Origin: Jiangella muralis
GTDB lineage: Bacteria > Actinomycetota > Actinomycetes > Jiangellales > Jiangellaceae
Assembly: GCF_001270745.1 (NCBI RefSeq)
Contig: NZ_KQ434751.1
Span: 226,176 to 290,175 of the forward strand
Direction of reading: 5' to 3'
DNA: 64,000 nucleotides
A model generated the notes under the pieces. The model worked only from the letters and a program-made list of their open reading frames with translations, searched no databases and was not told where the DNA came from. Positions 18,600 to 28,223 of the stretch are shown here, in pieces. Each line of letters begins with the position of its first letter. Position 1 is the stretch's first letter. Made by a program: the position numbers and the translations under genes.

Positions 18600-19868
18600 A
18601 TGACGACCCATGCGCCCGGTTCGGCCGCCAGCAGCCCCGAGCTGCCGGCGCTGCTGCCGGGCGTGCTGCGGGTCGACCCCGACACCGCCGACCCGGCCCG
18701 GCGCGGCCGGGTGCGCCGGTCGGTGCGCGACTGGATCATCGACACCCTGTGCTTCGTCATCGCGGCCCTCGTGGGGCTGTCCGCCTACGACACCGCGATG
18801 CAGACCGACCCACCCGAGCTGGTCCAGCTGCTCGACCTCGTCCTCGGCACGGCCGCCTGCCTGTCGCTGTGGTGGCGGCGGCGCTGGCCCGTGCAGCTGG
18901 CCGTCGCCACGGCGCTGCTGACCGTCGGCGTCGCGTCAGCCGCGGGCGCAGGCATCATCATGGTGTTCACGGTGGCCGTGCACCGCCGCTGGGCGGTCGC
19001 CGCGGCCCTGGCGGGGCTGCACGTCTGCTCCGGGTTCCTCTTCAACCGGATCTATCCCGACCCCGAGCTCGACTACCAGTGGGTGGCGCTGCTCACCATC
19101 TTCGGCGTCATCGCCATCACACTGTGGGGCATGCTGGTGCGCGCGCGCCGGCAGCTGGTGCTGTCGCTGCGCGAGCGCGCGCACCAGGCCGAGGCCGAGT
19201 CGGCGCTGCGGGTCGAGCGGGCCCAGCACCTCGAGCGCGAGCGCATCGCCCGCGAGATGCACGACGTGCTCGCGCACCGCATCTCGCTGCTCAGCGTGCA
19301 TGCCGGCGCGCTGGAGTACCGCCCCGACGCGCCGCGCGAGGACATCGCGAGGGCGGCGGGCGTCATCCGGGCCAGTGCGCACCAGGCGCTACAGGACCTC
19401 CGCGAGATCATCGGCGTGCTCCGTGCGCCGTCGTCCGACGACGACCCCGACCGGCCGCAGCCCACGCTCGCCCAGTTGCCGGCGCTGATCGACGAGTCGC
19501 GGCAGGCCGGCATGCGGGTCACCGTCGTCGACCAGGTCGCGGGCGACGGCGCCGAGCCGCCGGCGGTCGTGGCCCGCTGCGCCTACCGCGTCGTGCAGGA
19601 GGCGCTGACGAACGTGCGCAAGCACGCCCGCGGCACCGGCGTCTACGTCACGCTGACCGGCGGCCCGGGCGGCGGGCTGGCGGTCGAGGTGCGCAACCGC
19701 ATGCCGGTCGGGTCCGGCGGGCCGGGACCGGCGGCCGAGATCCCCGGCACCGGCACCGGGCTGATCGGGCTGACCGAACGGGTAGAGCTGGCCGGCGGCT
19801 CGCTGGAGCACGGAATCACGCGTGGCGGCGACTTCCGGGTGCACGCCTGGCTACCGTGGCCCGCATGA
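18600..19868 (+). CDS. Sensor histidine kinase (HisKA_3 type)
   Basis: Membrane sensor of 422 residues. About six hydrophobic segments lie between residues 45 and 180, with hardly any extracellular domain, so it probably senses within the membrane. A coiled linker leads to the HisKA_3 dimerisation motif EREREARE-like helix and AREMHDVLAHRI (phospho-His near 221). The HATPase domain follows, with VVQEALTNVRKHA (N-box) and GTGLIGLTERV (G-box). TAGCGT stands eight bases before the ATG. Stop overlaps the regulator start (ATGA). Confidence 0.93.
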   Translation: MTTHAPGSAASSPELPALLPGVLRVDPDTADPARRGRVRRSVRDWIIDTLCFVIAALVGLSAYDTAMQTDPPELVQLLDLVLGTAACLSLWWRRRWPVQLAVATALLTVGVASAAGAGIIMVFTVAVHRRWAVAAALAGLHVCSGFLFNRIYPDPELDYQWVALLTIFGVIAITLWGMLVRARRQLVLSLRERAHQAEAESALRVERAQHLERERIAREMHDVLAHRISLLSVHAGALEYRPDAPREDIARAAGVIRASAHQALQDLREIIGVLRAPSSDDDPDRPQPTLAQLPALIDESRQAGMRVTVVDQVAGDGAEPPAVVARCAYRVVQEALTNVRKHARGTGVYVTLTGGPGGGLAVEVRNRMPVGSGGPGPAAEIPGTGTGLIGLTERVELAGGSLEHGITRGGDFRVHAWLPWPA

Positions 19869-20539
19869 CGTCCGAGGCCGCCACCGCCGTCACCCGCATC
19901 CTCATCGTCGACGACGACGCCCTCGTGCGGGCGGGGCTGTCGATGATGCTGGCCGGGGTGCCCGACCTCGAGATCGTCGGCGAGGCGTCCGACGGCGCCG
20001 ACGTGCCGGCCATGGTCGAGGCGGCCCGCCCCGACGTCGTGCTGATGGACATCCGCATGCCGCGGGTCGACGGGCTGGCCGCCACCGAGACGCTGCGCCG
20101 GCGCGCCGACCCGCCGGAGATCGTCATCCTCACCACCTTCGACACCGACGACCACGTGCTGCGCGCGCTGCGGGCCGGCGCCACCGGGTTCCTGCTGAAG
20201 GACACGCCGCCGGGCGACATCGTCGCGGCGGTCCGGCGGGCCGCGGCCGGCGAGCCGATCCTGTCGCCGTCGGTCACCCGGCAGCTCATCGCGCACGTGT
20301 CCGACGGCGACGGCGGCGGCCGGACGCAGCGCGCCGAGACCCAGCTGGCCGAGCTGTCCGAGCGGGAGCTGGAGGTCGCGGTCGCCATCGCGCACGGCCG
20401 GTCCAACGCCGAGATCAGCGCGGAGCTGTTCATGAGCGTCGCGACGGTGAAGGCGCACGTGTCGCGGGTGCTGACGAAGCTCGGCCTCAACAACCGCGTG
20501 CAGATCGCGCTACTCGTGCACGACGCCGGGCTGGTCTAG
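19865..20539 (+). CDS. Response regulator, NarL/LuxR family
   Basis: Cytosolic DNA-binding regulator, 224 residues, partner of the kinase just upstream. The receiver has ILIVDDDALVRAG, phospho-acceptor D62 in VLMDIRMP and Lys in FLLKDTPP. The C-terminal LuxR helix-turn-helix runs from LSERELEVAVAIAHG to VATVKAHVSRVLTKLG. Likely target is the divergent ABC exporter. Confidence 0.94.
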   Translation: MTSEAATAVTRILIVDDDALVRAGLSMMLAGVPDLEIVGEASDGADVPAMVEAARPDVVLMDIRMPRVDGLAATETLRRRADPPEIVILTTFDTDDHVLRALRAGATGFLLKDTPPGDIVAAVRRAAAGEPILSPSVTRQLIAHVSDGDGGGRTQRAETQLAELSERELEVAVAIAHGRSNAEISAELFMSVATVKAHVSRVLTKLGLNNRVQIALLVHDAGLV

Positions 20540-20575
20540 AGGTGTCCCGGGGCTACGGCCGTAACGTTGGCCGTT

Positions 20576-20705
20576 GTCCGCACGTGGGCCGTCCCCCTGC
20601 TGCCCATTTCTCAGCCGCGGCACCGCGCCTCAAGCGGACTTGTGGGGCGCTTCGCGCGGGCGAAGGTCCGCTTGACCCGCACGCACGCGGTCTAAGTGCG
20701 GGCAG
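20576..20705. repeat. Hairpin repeat E1, copy A
   Basis: A 130-base intergenic segment matching the reverse complement of 56864-56992 at roughly 85% identity by eye. Bases 20600-20705 form a long imperfect hairpin: terminal ctgccc/gggcag, then accgcg/cgcggt, a perfect 10-bp tcaagcggac/gtccgcttga, and a tip gcgc-ttc-gcgc. It carries no plausible coding frame. The element lies directly after the response regulator gene, so it may also act as a terminator. Confidence 0.7.
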
Positions 20706-20845
20706 AGCCCGCCCGGGTGCACCGTTCGCCGTTGTCTGGTGGCCGTTTGGTCGTCCTCGATTCCCGGAGCCAGAGCGTCGACGTCACTCGCGTGGTGGGC
20801 GCCGCCGCGGGTGAAGTGGGGCGTGCCCAGACTGCCCCCGTCCCC
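20694..20845. repeat. Mosaic repeat E2, copy A
   Basis: Adjoins E1 and shares blocks with 56513-56856 in the same orientation. The blocks are a gcgggca...cgcccgggtgcaccgttcg...tcgtcctcga region, cgtcgacgtcactcgcgtgg (20776 onward), and a 23-base block starting gtgcccagactg at 20823 that is identical in both copies. Copy B is longer because extra sequence separates the blocks. Together with E1 it fills the gap between the regulator and the DHFR-like gene. Confidence 0.65.
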
Positions 20846-20917
20846 TGGAACGATGAGTTCCGCGGCCCGGCGCGGTCTGATCTGCAACGGGCACGTGGAC
20901 ACGGCCAGGAGGCTCCG

Positions 20918-21511
20918 ATGGGTGTCGTCTTCTCCAGCTTCACCATGTCGCTCGACGGCTTCGTCGCGTATCCCGACGACTCCGTCGGCGCGCTGTTCGA
21001 CTGGTACACCAGCGGCGACGTCGAGGTGCGGCCGGCCGGCTACCCGATCACGTTCAAGATGTCCGCCGCCAGCGCCGCCTACTGGCACCAGAACGAGACC
21101 GAGGGCGTCTTCATCGCCGGGCGGCGGATCTTCGACCACGCCAACGGCTGGGGCGGCAAACCACCGAACGACTCGCCCACGTTCGTGGTGACCCACCGGC
21201 CGCCACCGGAGAACTGGCCGCCCATCCCGGACGCCCCGTTCACCTTCGTCGGCAGCGTCGAGGAAGCCCTGGAGCGGGCCCGGACCATCGCCGGCGACAA
21301 GGACATCGGCGTCGCCGGCCCGAACATCGTCCAGCAATGCATCAACCTCGGCGCGCTCGACGAACTCCGCGTCGACCTCGTCCCCATCCTCATGCACGAC
21401 GGCGTGCGCTACCTCGACCACCTGCACGACCAGCAGACGACACTCGAGCTACTACAAGTGGTCGAAGGCCAGCAGGTCACCCACCTGCGCTACGCCGTCA
21501 CCTACGGCTGA
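20918..21511 (+). CDS. Dihydrofolate reductase family protein (RibD C-terminal-like)
   Basis: 197-residue NADPH-binding fold shared by DHFR and the RibD reductase domain; true DHFR activity should not be assumed. It starts VVFSSFTMSLDGFVAYPDD and has GVFIAGRRIFDHANGWGG, FVVTHRPPP and a nucleotide-site IGVAGPNIVQQC. The ATG at 20918 is preceded by a full aggagg. Frames extending further upstream run through repeat E2 and are not credible. A second paralogue is at 54502-55158. Confidence 0.9.
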   Translation: MGVVFSSFTMSLDGFVAYPDDSVGALFDWYTSGDVEVRPAGYPITFKMSAASAAYWHQNETEGVFIAGRRIFDHANGWGGKPPNDSPTFVVTHRPPPENWPPIPDAPFTFVGSVEEALERARTIAGDKDIGVAGPNIVQQCINLGALDELRVDLVPILMHDGVRYLDHLHDQQTTLELLQVVEGQQVTHLRYAVTYG

Positions 21512-21540
21512 CCGCGGCGAGATGAGCTCCCCAGACACAC

Positions 21541-21703
21541 CTAGGGTGTGTCTCCCAAGTCCATGGCCTACTGCGCGACGCCCAGGCGGCGCCTCGCTGC
21601 GTTCTCGTCAGTCGCCATAGAACCCCGCTATGACTCCCTCCTCGGCCTTGCGAGGCATCCACCTGAACGCCGCTGGCTACGGCCGAGACTTGGGAGACAC
21701 ACC

Positions 21704-21707
<4 letters not shown>
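21541..21707. mobile_element. 167-bp MITE-like element with 21-bp perfect terminal inverted repeats
   Basis: The ends 21541-21561 and 21687-21707 (ctagggtgtgtctcccaagt plus one base, and its exact reverse complement) are perfect 21-bp inverted repeats around 125 bases that encode nothing. There is no transposase, so the element is non-autonomous. No clear target duplication is seen beyond the terminal ctag itself. The right end supplies the stop codon of the neighbouring GNAT gene. Confidence 0.85.
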
Positions 21708-22267
<560 letters not shown>

Positions 22268-22344
22268 CGCGCCATCGTAGACACGGCCCACGCCGCGTCC
22301 GATTCCCGCCAGCACGTCCGGCCCGCGGCGGCGACGCTGGGGTC

Positions 22345-22845
22345 ATGGACACGTACGAGTACCGCGCGATCCCGGCCGAGGTCACCGCCCAGTTGCGCGA
22401 ACGCGACGACGCCTGGGTGACCCGCGAGCCGTTCATCGACGACGAGGGTGGCGCGCCGCTGCGCTGCTGCCTGACCCGCAGCGTCCCCGGCGACAACCTG
22501 GTGCTGGTGACGTACGCGCCGCTGCGCCGGTGGGCCGAGGAGCACGGCGCCGAGCCGGGCGCCTACGACGAGACCGGCCCGGTGTTCCTGCACGCGCGGG
22601 AGTGCGCCGGCCCGCGGCACGACGGCTTCCCGGCCGGCGTCGCGTCGTCGCGGCGGGTGTTCCGCGGCTACGACAAGCGCGGCCACATCGTCGGCGGCCG
22701 GCTGGTCTCCCCCGCGAACGGGCACGCGGAGGAGGTCGCGGCGGCCGCGCTGGACGACCTGTTCGCCGACCCGGCGGTCGAGGTCGTGCACGTCCGCGCC
22801 GTCGAGTTCGGCTGCTTCCACGCCGAGGTCCGGCGTCCGGCCTGA
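22345..22845 (+). CDS. DUF1203 domain-containing protein
   Basis: 166-residue cytosolic protein. The family pattern is clear: PLRCCLTRSVPGDNLVLVTYAPL, then YDETGPVFLHARECAG, SRRVFRGYDKRGHIVGGRLV and the end VEVVHVRAVEFGCFHAEV. The role of the family is unknown. Starts at ATG 22345 without an obvious Shine-Dalgarno. Confidence 0.9.
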   Translation: MDTYEYRAIPAEVTAQLRERDDAWVTREPFIDDEGGAPLRCCLTRSVPGDNLVLVTYAPLRRWAEEHGAEPGAYDETGPVFLHARECAGPRHDGFPAGVASSRRVFRGYDKRGHIVGGRLVSPANGHAEEVAAAALDDLFADPAVEVVHVRAVEFGCFHAEVRRPA

Positions 22846-22886
22846 CCACGCCGCGTGTCCGCGCCGCGATCGGGTACGGGCCGGGC

Positions 22887-23210
22887 ATGACGGATGAGAA
22901 CGGCGCCGCCGACCGGCTCGGCGAGGTGCGCGAAGGGATGACGGTGGTGGACGCTCTCGGCGAGGAGCTGGGCACCGTCGCGGAGGTCCGGCTGGGCGAC
23001 CCCGGAGCGGTCACCGACGCCGGTCAGCGACCGGATGCGGGCGGCGGCGACCTGCCGGACGAGGAGGCCGCCCGGCTGCGCCGCACCGGCTACCTGCGGG
23101 TCGACCGGATCCTCGCCAAGGACCTCTACGCCGCGGCCGGCGACGTCCACCGGGTCGACGGCGAGATGGTGCGGCTGCGCGTCCCCGCCGATCAGCTCTC
23201 GCCCGGCTGA
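22887..23210 (+). CDS. PRC-barrel-like (DUF2171-type) protein
   Basis: 107-residue acidic protein with a duplicated short beta-barrel pattern: GMTVVDALGEELGTVAEVRLGD near the start and GYLRVDRILAKDLYAAAGDV-HRV later. This is the PRC-barrel/DUF2171 arrangement seen in stress-related small proteins. TACGGG lies six bases before the ATG, suggesting a leaderless start. Its 3' end overlaps the convergent cydB gene by 19 bases. Confidence 0.78.
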   Translation: MTDENGAADRLGEVREGMTVVDALGEELGTVAEVRLGDPGAVTDAGQRPDAGGGDLPDEEAARLRRTGYLRVDRILAKDLYAAAGDVHRVDGEMVRLRVPADQLSPG

Positions 23211-23974
23211 CCCGGTGCCACCGCGGCGACGCGGTGGCGGAACACCCGCCAGGTGACGACCTGGCCGGCCAGCAGCAGCGGCAGCACGGCGTAGAGCGCC
23301 GGGACCAGCAGCCGCAGCGTCGCGTCGTCGGCGGCCGACCCGGACAGCCCGATCCGGGCGCCGGCCGCCACGACCAGCACGGCCAGCATGGCCGCCGTCA
23401 CCGCGAAGGTCGCCCGGTCCCCCGCCCCGCCCGTGACGGCGCGGGCCCGCTCCAGCGGCCGGCCGGTCAGCCGCAGCCGCGCGAACGCGAGCCCGTGCAC
23501 GGCGAACAGCCCGACGACGACGGCGGCGATCAGCGCGACCCCGGCGCCGCCCGCGACCGAGTCCGTCACGCCGGTCAGCAGCCCGGCCAGGATCCAGCCC
23601 CAGGCGCCGGCCACCGTCCACGACCCGGCCGTCACCGCGACGTCGCAGGCGACGTGCGCCACCTGGGTCCGCGCCCACAGCCCGACGTCGCGGACGATCC
23701 AGCCGGCGACGAGCGCGACGATCAGCGGGAACAGCCCCGGGAACAGCCGCGCCTCCAGCCCGGGGAACGCGCCGATCAGCAGCCCGGCCGTCGCGACCAG
23801 CCACACCTCGTGGGCCAGGAAGAACGGCACGATCGCGGCGACGACCCGCCGCCGCTCCCGCTCGTCCCGGCCGAGGAACGGCAGCAGCATGCCGGCGCCG
23901 ATGTCGGCCCCGCCGAGCACGAGGTAGCCGGTGGCGAAGAACCCGAGCAGCACCGCGGCCAGCGTCTCCGTCAT
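23192..23974 (-). CDS. cydB: Cytochrome bd-type ubiquinol/menaquinol oxidase subunit II (short form)
   Basis: Membrane subunit II of a bd-type terminal oxidase, 260 residues and about seven or eight membrane segments. This is clearly shorter than the 330-380 usual for CydB. Start MTETLAAVLLGFFATGYLVL and GGADIGAGMLLPFLGRDERERR match the family's first helix and loop, and VPFFLAHEVWLVATAG follows. ATG 23974 overlaps the cydA stop. No cydDC assembly genes are in the window. Confidence 0.88.
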   Translation of the reverse strand: MTETLAAVLLGFFATGYLVLGGADIGAGMLLPFLGRDERERRRVVAAIVPFFLAHEVWLVATAGLLIGAFPGLEARLFPGLFPLIVALVAGWIVRDVGLWARTQVAHVACDVAVTAGSWTVAGAWGWILAGLLTGVTDSVAGGAGVALIAAVVVGLFAVHGLAFARLRLTGRPLERARAVTGGAGDRATFAVTAAMLAVLVVAAGARIGLSGSAADDATLRLLVPALYAVLPLLLAGQVVTWRVFRHRVAAVAPGQPGES

Positions 23975-25137
23975 ACGAGCACCTCCAGCGGCGCCGCCAC
24001 CGGGTCCGGGCCGCGCCGCGCCTGCCGCGCCAGCAGCCACCCGTTGACGGCGATGAGCACCGCGAACACCCCGACGAAGGTGACGAACGAGAACCGGATC
24101 GCCGCCGGCGACACGTCGGACAGCGCGTCGCGCGTGGTCAGCAGCCCGTCGACGACCCACGGCTGGCGGCCCACCTCGCGGAACACCCAGCCGGAGATCA
24201 TCGCGATGTACGGCAACGGGATCGCCGCGATCAGCGCGACGTGCCACAGCCGGGCCGTGACGATCACCCGCCGAGACAGCGCCAGCGCCACGTTGAGGAA
24301 CGAGAAGAAGAACATCGCCGCGAACGCCGTCAGCATGAGCAGGGCGCCCACCCGGGCCAGCCCGGCGCCGCCGGAGAACGCCTCCCACTTGTGCGGCTGG
24401 ATCTCCTCGATCAGCTGCAACTGCCGGCCACCGGTCGCCGCGGACAGGAACAGCGCCGGCGCCGCGACGAACACCCCGATGCGCAGCGACCGGCCGAAGA
24501 ACTCCTGCTCCGGGGTGCGCCGCAGCAGGTGCCACGCGCTCACTCCGGCGAGGAGGAACCCGGCCGTGACGAGCGCGCCGGCCAGCACGTGCCAGAACGC
24601 CTGCAGCGTGCTCGGGTTCGTCAACACGGCCGCGGCGTCGGTGAGCCGCAGCCCGTCCGGGCCCGGCGCCGCCCCGACCGGGTGCTGCATGAATCCGTTC
24701 GCGACCAGCACCCAGTAGGCCGACGCGTACGCCGTCAGCGTCACGATCCAGATCGCGGCGAGGTGCGCCCAGCGGTTCAGCTTGTCCCGGCCGAAGATCC
24801 ACAGCCCGAGGAAGGTCGACTCGACGAAGAACGCGACCAGCGTCTCCATCGCCAGCGACGCGCCCACGACGTTGCCGGCGAAGTGCGTCAGCCCGCTCCA
24901 GTTCAGGCCGAGTTGGAACTCCATGACCAGCCCGGTGAGGATGCCCATCGCGTAGTTCGTCACGTAGAGCCGGCCCCAGAACCGGGTCATCCGGCCATGG
25001 ATCTCGCTGCGCCCGACGGTGGCCCGGGTCTGCAGGACGGCGACGACGGTGGCGAGGCCGAGCGTCAGCGCGACGAAGAGGAAGTGGGCGCCCGCGGTCA
25101 GCGCGAACTGCAGGCGCGCCAGTTCCAGCACGTCCAT
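23971..25137 (-). CDS. cydA: Cytochrome bd-type oxidase subunit I
   Basis: Haem-carrying subunit of the oxidase, 388 residues, which reduces O2 with electrons from quinol. Haem ligand regions AGAHFLFVALTLG (His near residue 14-15) and FWHVLAGALVTAG, and the quinol/haem signature GWVFREVGRQPW, are present. The quinol-binding loop is short, explaining a length below the usual 440-520. The ATG at 25137 lies four bases after the MMPL stop; an alternative in-frame ATG at 25179 would overlap that gene. Confidence 0.93.
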   Translation of the reverse strand: MDVLELARLQFALTAGAHFLFVALTLGLATVVAVLQTRATVGRSEIHGRMTRFWGRLYVTNYAMGILTGLVMEFQLGLNWSGLTHFAGNVVGASLAMETLVAFFVESTFLGLWIFGRDKLNRWAHLAAIWIVTLTAYASAYWVLVANGFMQHPVGAAPGPDGLRLTDAAAVLTNPSTLQAFWHVLAGALVTAGFLLAGVSAWHLLRRTPEQEFFGRSLRIGVFVAAPALFLSAATGGRQLQLIEEIQPHKWEAFSGGAGLARVGALLMLTAFAAMFFFSFLNVALALSRRVIVTARLWHVALIAAIPLPYIAMISGWVFREVGRQPWVVDGLLTTRDALSDVSPAAIRFSFVTFVGVFAVLIAVNGWLLARQARRGPDPVAAPLEVLV

Positions 25138-25141
25138 CCGG

Positions 25142-27286
25142 CTACCCGGCTCGCCCGGCGGTGACGGCGTCGGCGTCACCCCGCGCCGGCGGCTCGGGCC
25201 GCTCCAGCGCGATGTGCGGGAGGATCCGGTCCAGCCAGCGCGGCAACCACCAGGCCCGCTCCCCCAGCAGGCTCATGACGGCCGGGACGATCAGGCAGCG
25301 GATGACGACGGCGTCGAGGAACACCGCGACCGCGAGGCCGAGGCCGAACTGCTGCAGCATGCGGTCCGGGCTGAGCAGGAACGCCCCGAACACGACGACC
25401 ATGATCGCCGCCGCGGCCGTGATCACCCCGCCGGTCGCGGCCAGCCCTTCGCGGACGGCGCGGACGGCGTTGCCGGAGCGGCGCCACTCCTCGTGCATGC
25501 GCGACACCAGGAAGACCTCGTAGTCCATCGATAGGCCGAACACGATCGCGAAGATCATCACTGGGACGAACGCCTCGACCGGGCCGGCCGGCACACCGAA
25601 CAGCCCTTCGCCGAAGACCAGCGTCACGACGCCCAGCGACGCGCCGATGCTCAGCAGGTTCAGGATCGCCGCCTTCACCGGCACCCAGATCGACCGGAAC
25701 ACCGCCATCAGCAGCAGCGCGGACAGCCCGACGACGACGGCGACGAACAGCGGCAGCCGGTCGCTGACGGCGGCGGCGAAGTCCTCCGCGGCCGCGGTCG
25801 AGCCGCCGACCAGGTACGTCGCGCCGGTGTCGGACTCCAGCGGCGGCAGCACGTCGTCGCGCAGCCGGTGCACGAGGTCCGCGGTCCCGGCGTCCTGCGG
25901 CGCGGTCTCGGGGAACGCGACGACCAGCGCGAGGTCGGTGTCCGGCAGCGGCTGCGGCGGCACGACGCCCGCGACGCCGTCGGCCTCCTCCAGGGCGGAC
26001 GCCAGCGCGGCGCCGCCGTCGGACGCACCCTCGGCCAGCACGATCAGCGGCCCGTTGAAGCCCGGGCCGAAGCCCTCGGCGAGCAGGTCGTAGGCCTGCC
26101 GGCTGGTCGCCGACGCGTCCTCGTTGCCGGCGTCGGCGAACCCGAGCCGCATCCCCAGCGCGGGCGCGGACAGCGCCAGCAGGACGGCGACCGCGGCGAC
26201 CAGCGGGGGCAGCGGCCGCCGCCGGACCGCGTCGGCCAGCCGCCGCCACCGGGCGCCGGGCTGGTGCTTGGACCGCTGGGCGTGCGCGAGGATGCGCTTC
26301 TCGATCCGCCGGCCGAACACGGTCAGCAGCGACGGCAGCAGCGTCAGCGAGGCGAGCATGGTGACGAGGACGGTGAGCGCGACGGCCAGCGCCACGCCCT
26401 GCAGCGACCCGAGGCCGAGCGCGAACAGGCCGAGCAGCGCGATGATCACGGTGCAGCCGGCGAAGATGACCGAGCGGCCGGCGGTGTCCAGCGCGGTGCG
26501 GGCGGCCCGTTGGCGGTCGGCCCCGGCCAGCAGCTCGGAGCGGTACCGGGCGAACACCAGCAGCGCGTAGTCGATGCCGACGCCGATCCCGACCAGCATC
26601 ATCAGCGGCGCGGTGTACGTCGCGATCGTGACGACGTTGGACAGCAGCACGATGACGCCCAGCGTCGAACCCACCGCGAACACCGCGGTGATCAGCGGCA
26701 GCGTCGCGGCCAGGAACGAGCCGAACATGAACACGAGGATCACCAGCGCGGCCAGCATCCCGGCGCCCTCGGCGGCCCCGCCGGCGGACTCCTCGGCGCC
26801 GCGGACGGCGTCGCCGCCCAGCTCCACCCGCAGGCCGTCGCCGTCCGCCGCCTGCGCGGTCTCGATGATGTCCCGGACGGCGTCGGCGGGCACGTCCGTG
26901 GCGGAGCCGTCCAGCGTCACCGTCGCGTACGCGATGGTCCCGTCCGCCGAGATCGCCCCCGGCGCGTCGAACGGCCCGGCGACATCGACGACGTGCGGCA
27001 GCGCGCTGAGATCGCCGAGCATCGCGTCGACCCGGTCGCGCTGCGCCTCGACGCCGTCGCCGTCCTGCAGCACGACCTGGACGGAGTCGCCGGCCTGCGC
27101 GGGCGCGGCGTCCTCCAGCGCGTCGGACAGCTGCTGCGACTCGGTGCCCGGCAGGCCGTGGTCGTCGTGGTAGTCGTCGCCGACGGCCTGTGACAGCACC
27201 GTGACGCCGGCCAGCACGACCAGCCACAGCCCGATGGCCAGCCAGTGGTGCCGCTGTGACCAGGCGGCGAGCCGTTCCAGCCTCAT
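25142..27286 (-). CDS. MMPL family RND transporter
   Basis: Proton-driven membrane transporter of the MMPL/RND superfamily, 714 residues with about twelve membrane segments in two related halves. Each half has one helix, an extracytoplasmic domain and five helices. IGVGIDYALLVFARYR in the first half and FGLSMDYEVFLVSRMHEEW in the second are the conserved functional helices. Substrates in the family are lipids and drugs. ATG 27286 has aaggaa seven bases upstream. It heads an operon with cydA and cydB, an unusual pairing. Confidence 0.94.
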   Translation of the reverse strand: MRLERLAAWSQRHHWLAIGLWLVVLAGVTVLSQAVGDDYHDDHGLPGTESQQLSDALEDAAPAQAGDSVQVVLQDGDGVEAQRDRVDAMLGDLSALPHVVDVAGPFDAPGAISADGTIAYATVTLDGSATDVPADAVRDIIETAQAADGDGLRVELGGDAVRGAEESAGGAAEGAGMLAALVILVFMFGSFLAATLPLITAVFAVGSTLGVIVLLSNVVTIATYTAPLMMLVGIGVGIDYALLVFARYRSELLAGADRQRAARTALDTAGRSVIFAGCTVIIALLGLFALGLGSLQGVALAVALTVLVTMLASLTLLPSLLTVFGRRIEKRILAHAQRSKHQPGARWRRLADAVRRRPLPPLVAAVAVLLALSAPALGMRLGFADAGNEDASATSRQAYDLLAEGFGPGFNGPLIVLAEGASDGGAALASALEEADGVAGVVPPQPLPDTDLALVVAFPETAPQDAGTADLVHRLRDDVLPPLESDTGATYLVGGSTAAAEDFAAAVSDRLPLFVAVVVGLSALLLMAVFRSIWVPVKAAILNLLSIGASLGVVTLVFGEGLFGVPAGPVEAFVPVMIFAIVFGLSMDYEVFLVSRMHEEWRRSGNAVRAVREGLAATGGVITAAAAIMVVVFGAFLLSPDRMLQQFGLGLAVAVFLDAVVIRCLIVPAVMSLLGERAWWLPRWLDRILPHIALERPEPPARGDADAVTAGRAG

Positions 27287-27446
27287 GTTCGTTCCTTCCA
27301 CGTCCGTGCGGGGTGCTCCGACATTGACGAGGATCGGGTGACGGCACGGCCCGGCGCGTCCGGCTGGAGCGGACACCCGACCTACATCCCGGGTTGTGGT
27401 CTAGGGGTGATCACGTACGCCGGAAGTTGTCTAGGATGACTGCCCC

Positions 27447-28223
27447 GTGGGTACCCCCGACATTCCCCCACCCCCTCGTCCCGGGCCGCTCGCCCGGGTG
27501 CGGCACTGGCACCGCACCCTGGGCACCGGCAACCGGCTGGCGTTGTACGCGCTCGTCCTGACGGCCGGCGGCCTGGTGGTCCCGCTGGTGGCGGCCGGGT
27601 GGACGGCGCTGACCGGACCCGGCGTCGGGGTGCTCGTCGACCAGTCCGACAGCGCGTGCGAGTCGGTGTGGACGGTGCCGCCGGGCAACGAGGAGCTGGC
27701 CGCCGAGGTCGGCGCGAACACCGACGCCCGCCAGCTCACCCGCTGGGCCCGCGACGGGCGGCTCGTGCACCGCGACGACCTGCGCGCGGCGGTGAGCCTG
27801 CGCAGCCGCGACTCCCCGATCGAGATCCGCGACCTCTCCATCACGGTGCTGAGCCGGACCGACCCGGCCGCCGGCGGCGCGGTGGGGCCTGGCGGCTGCG
27901 GTGGCGGCGAACCCGACGACGAACCCGACTTCGTCGTCGTCGACCTCGACACCCTCCCGGTCGGCGCCGAGGTGCCGGTCAGCTACCTGCAGACCAGCGA
28001 CCAGCAGGCGGAGGCGCGCGCCCTGGCCGACGAGCTGGGCGAGCAGATCACGCTGCCGCGCACCCTGCCCGCGCAGGACTTCTACTCGTTCACGCTGGTC
28101 GGCCGCACCGCCGCGTACGACACCGAGTGGCAGGCCACCATCACCTGGTGGGACGGCGAGGAGGTCCACACCGACGTCCTCGACGACGACGGCCGGCCGT
28201 TCCGCGTGACGGCGCCGAACTGA
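27447..28223 (+). CDS. Unknown single-pass membrane protein
   Basis: 258 residues, no family recognised. A basic, Pro-rich N-terminal tail precedes one membrane segment (ALYALVLTAGGLVVPLVAAG), followed by an extracytoplasmic domain of about 200 residues with paired Cys (SACESVW and GGCGGGEPDDEPD). The last part, FYSFTLVGRTAAYDTEWQATITWWDG, looks beta-rich. GTG at 27447 with a TAGGAT box nine bases upstream. Its stop overlaps the next start (TGATG), so the two proteins probably work together. Confidence 0.75.
   Translation: MGTPDIPPPPRPGPLARVRHWHRTLGTGNRLALYALVLTAGGLVVPLVAAGWTALTGPGVGVLVDQSDSACESVWTVPPGNEELAAEVGANTDARQLTRWARDGRLVHRDDLRAAVSLRSRDSPIEIRDLSITVLSRTDPAAGGAVGPGGCGGGEPDDEPDFVVVDLDTLPVGAEVPVSYLQTSDQQAEARALADELGEQITLPRTLPAQDFYSFTLVGRTAAYDTEWQATITWWDGEEVHTDVLDDDGRPFRVTAPN

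Noticed and set aside
20696-20917. Upstream in-frame extension of the DHFR-like protein
   Set aside because: It would translate repeat E2 and ignore the strong aggagg before ATG 20918.
20630-21427. Minus-strand frame over repeat cluster A sharing a short peptide (HASDVD) with cluster B
   Set aside because: The similarity follows the DNA repeat itself; frames break elsewhere and the stretch is antisense to a real gene.
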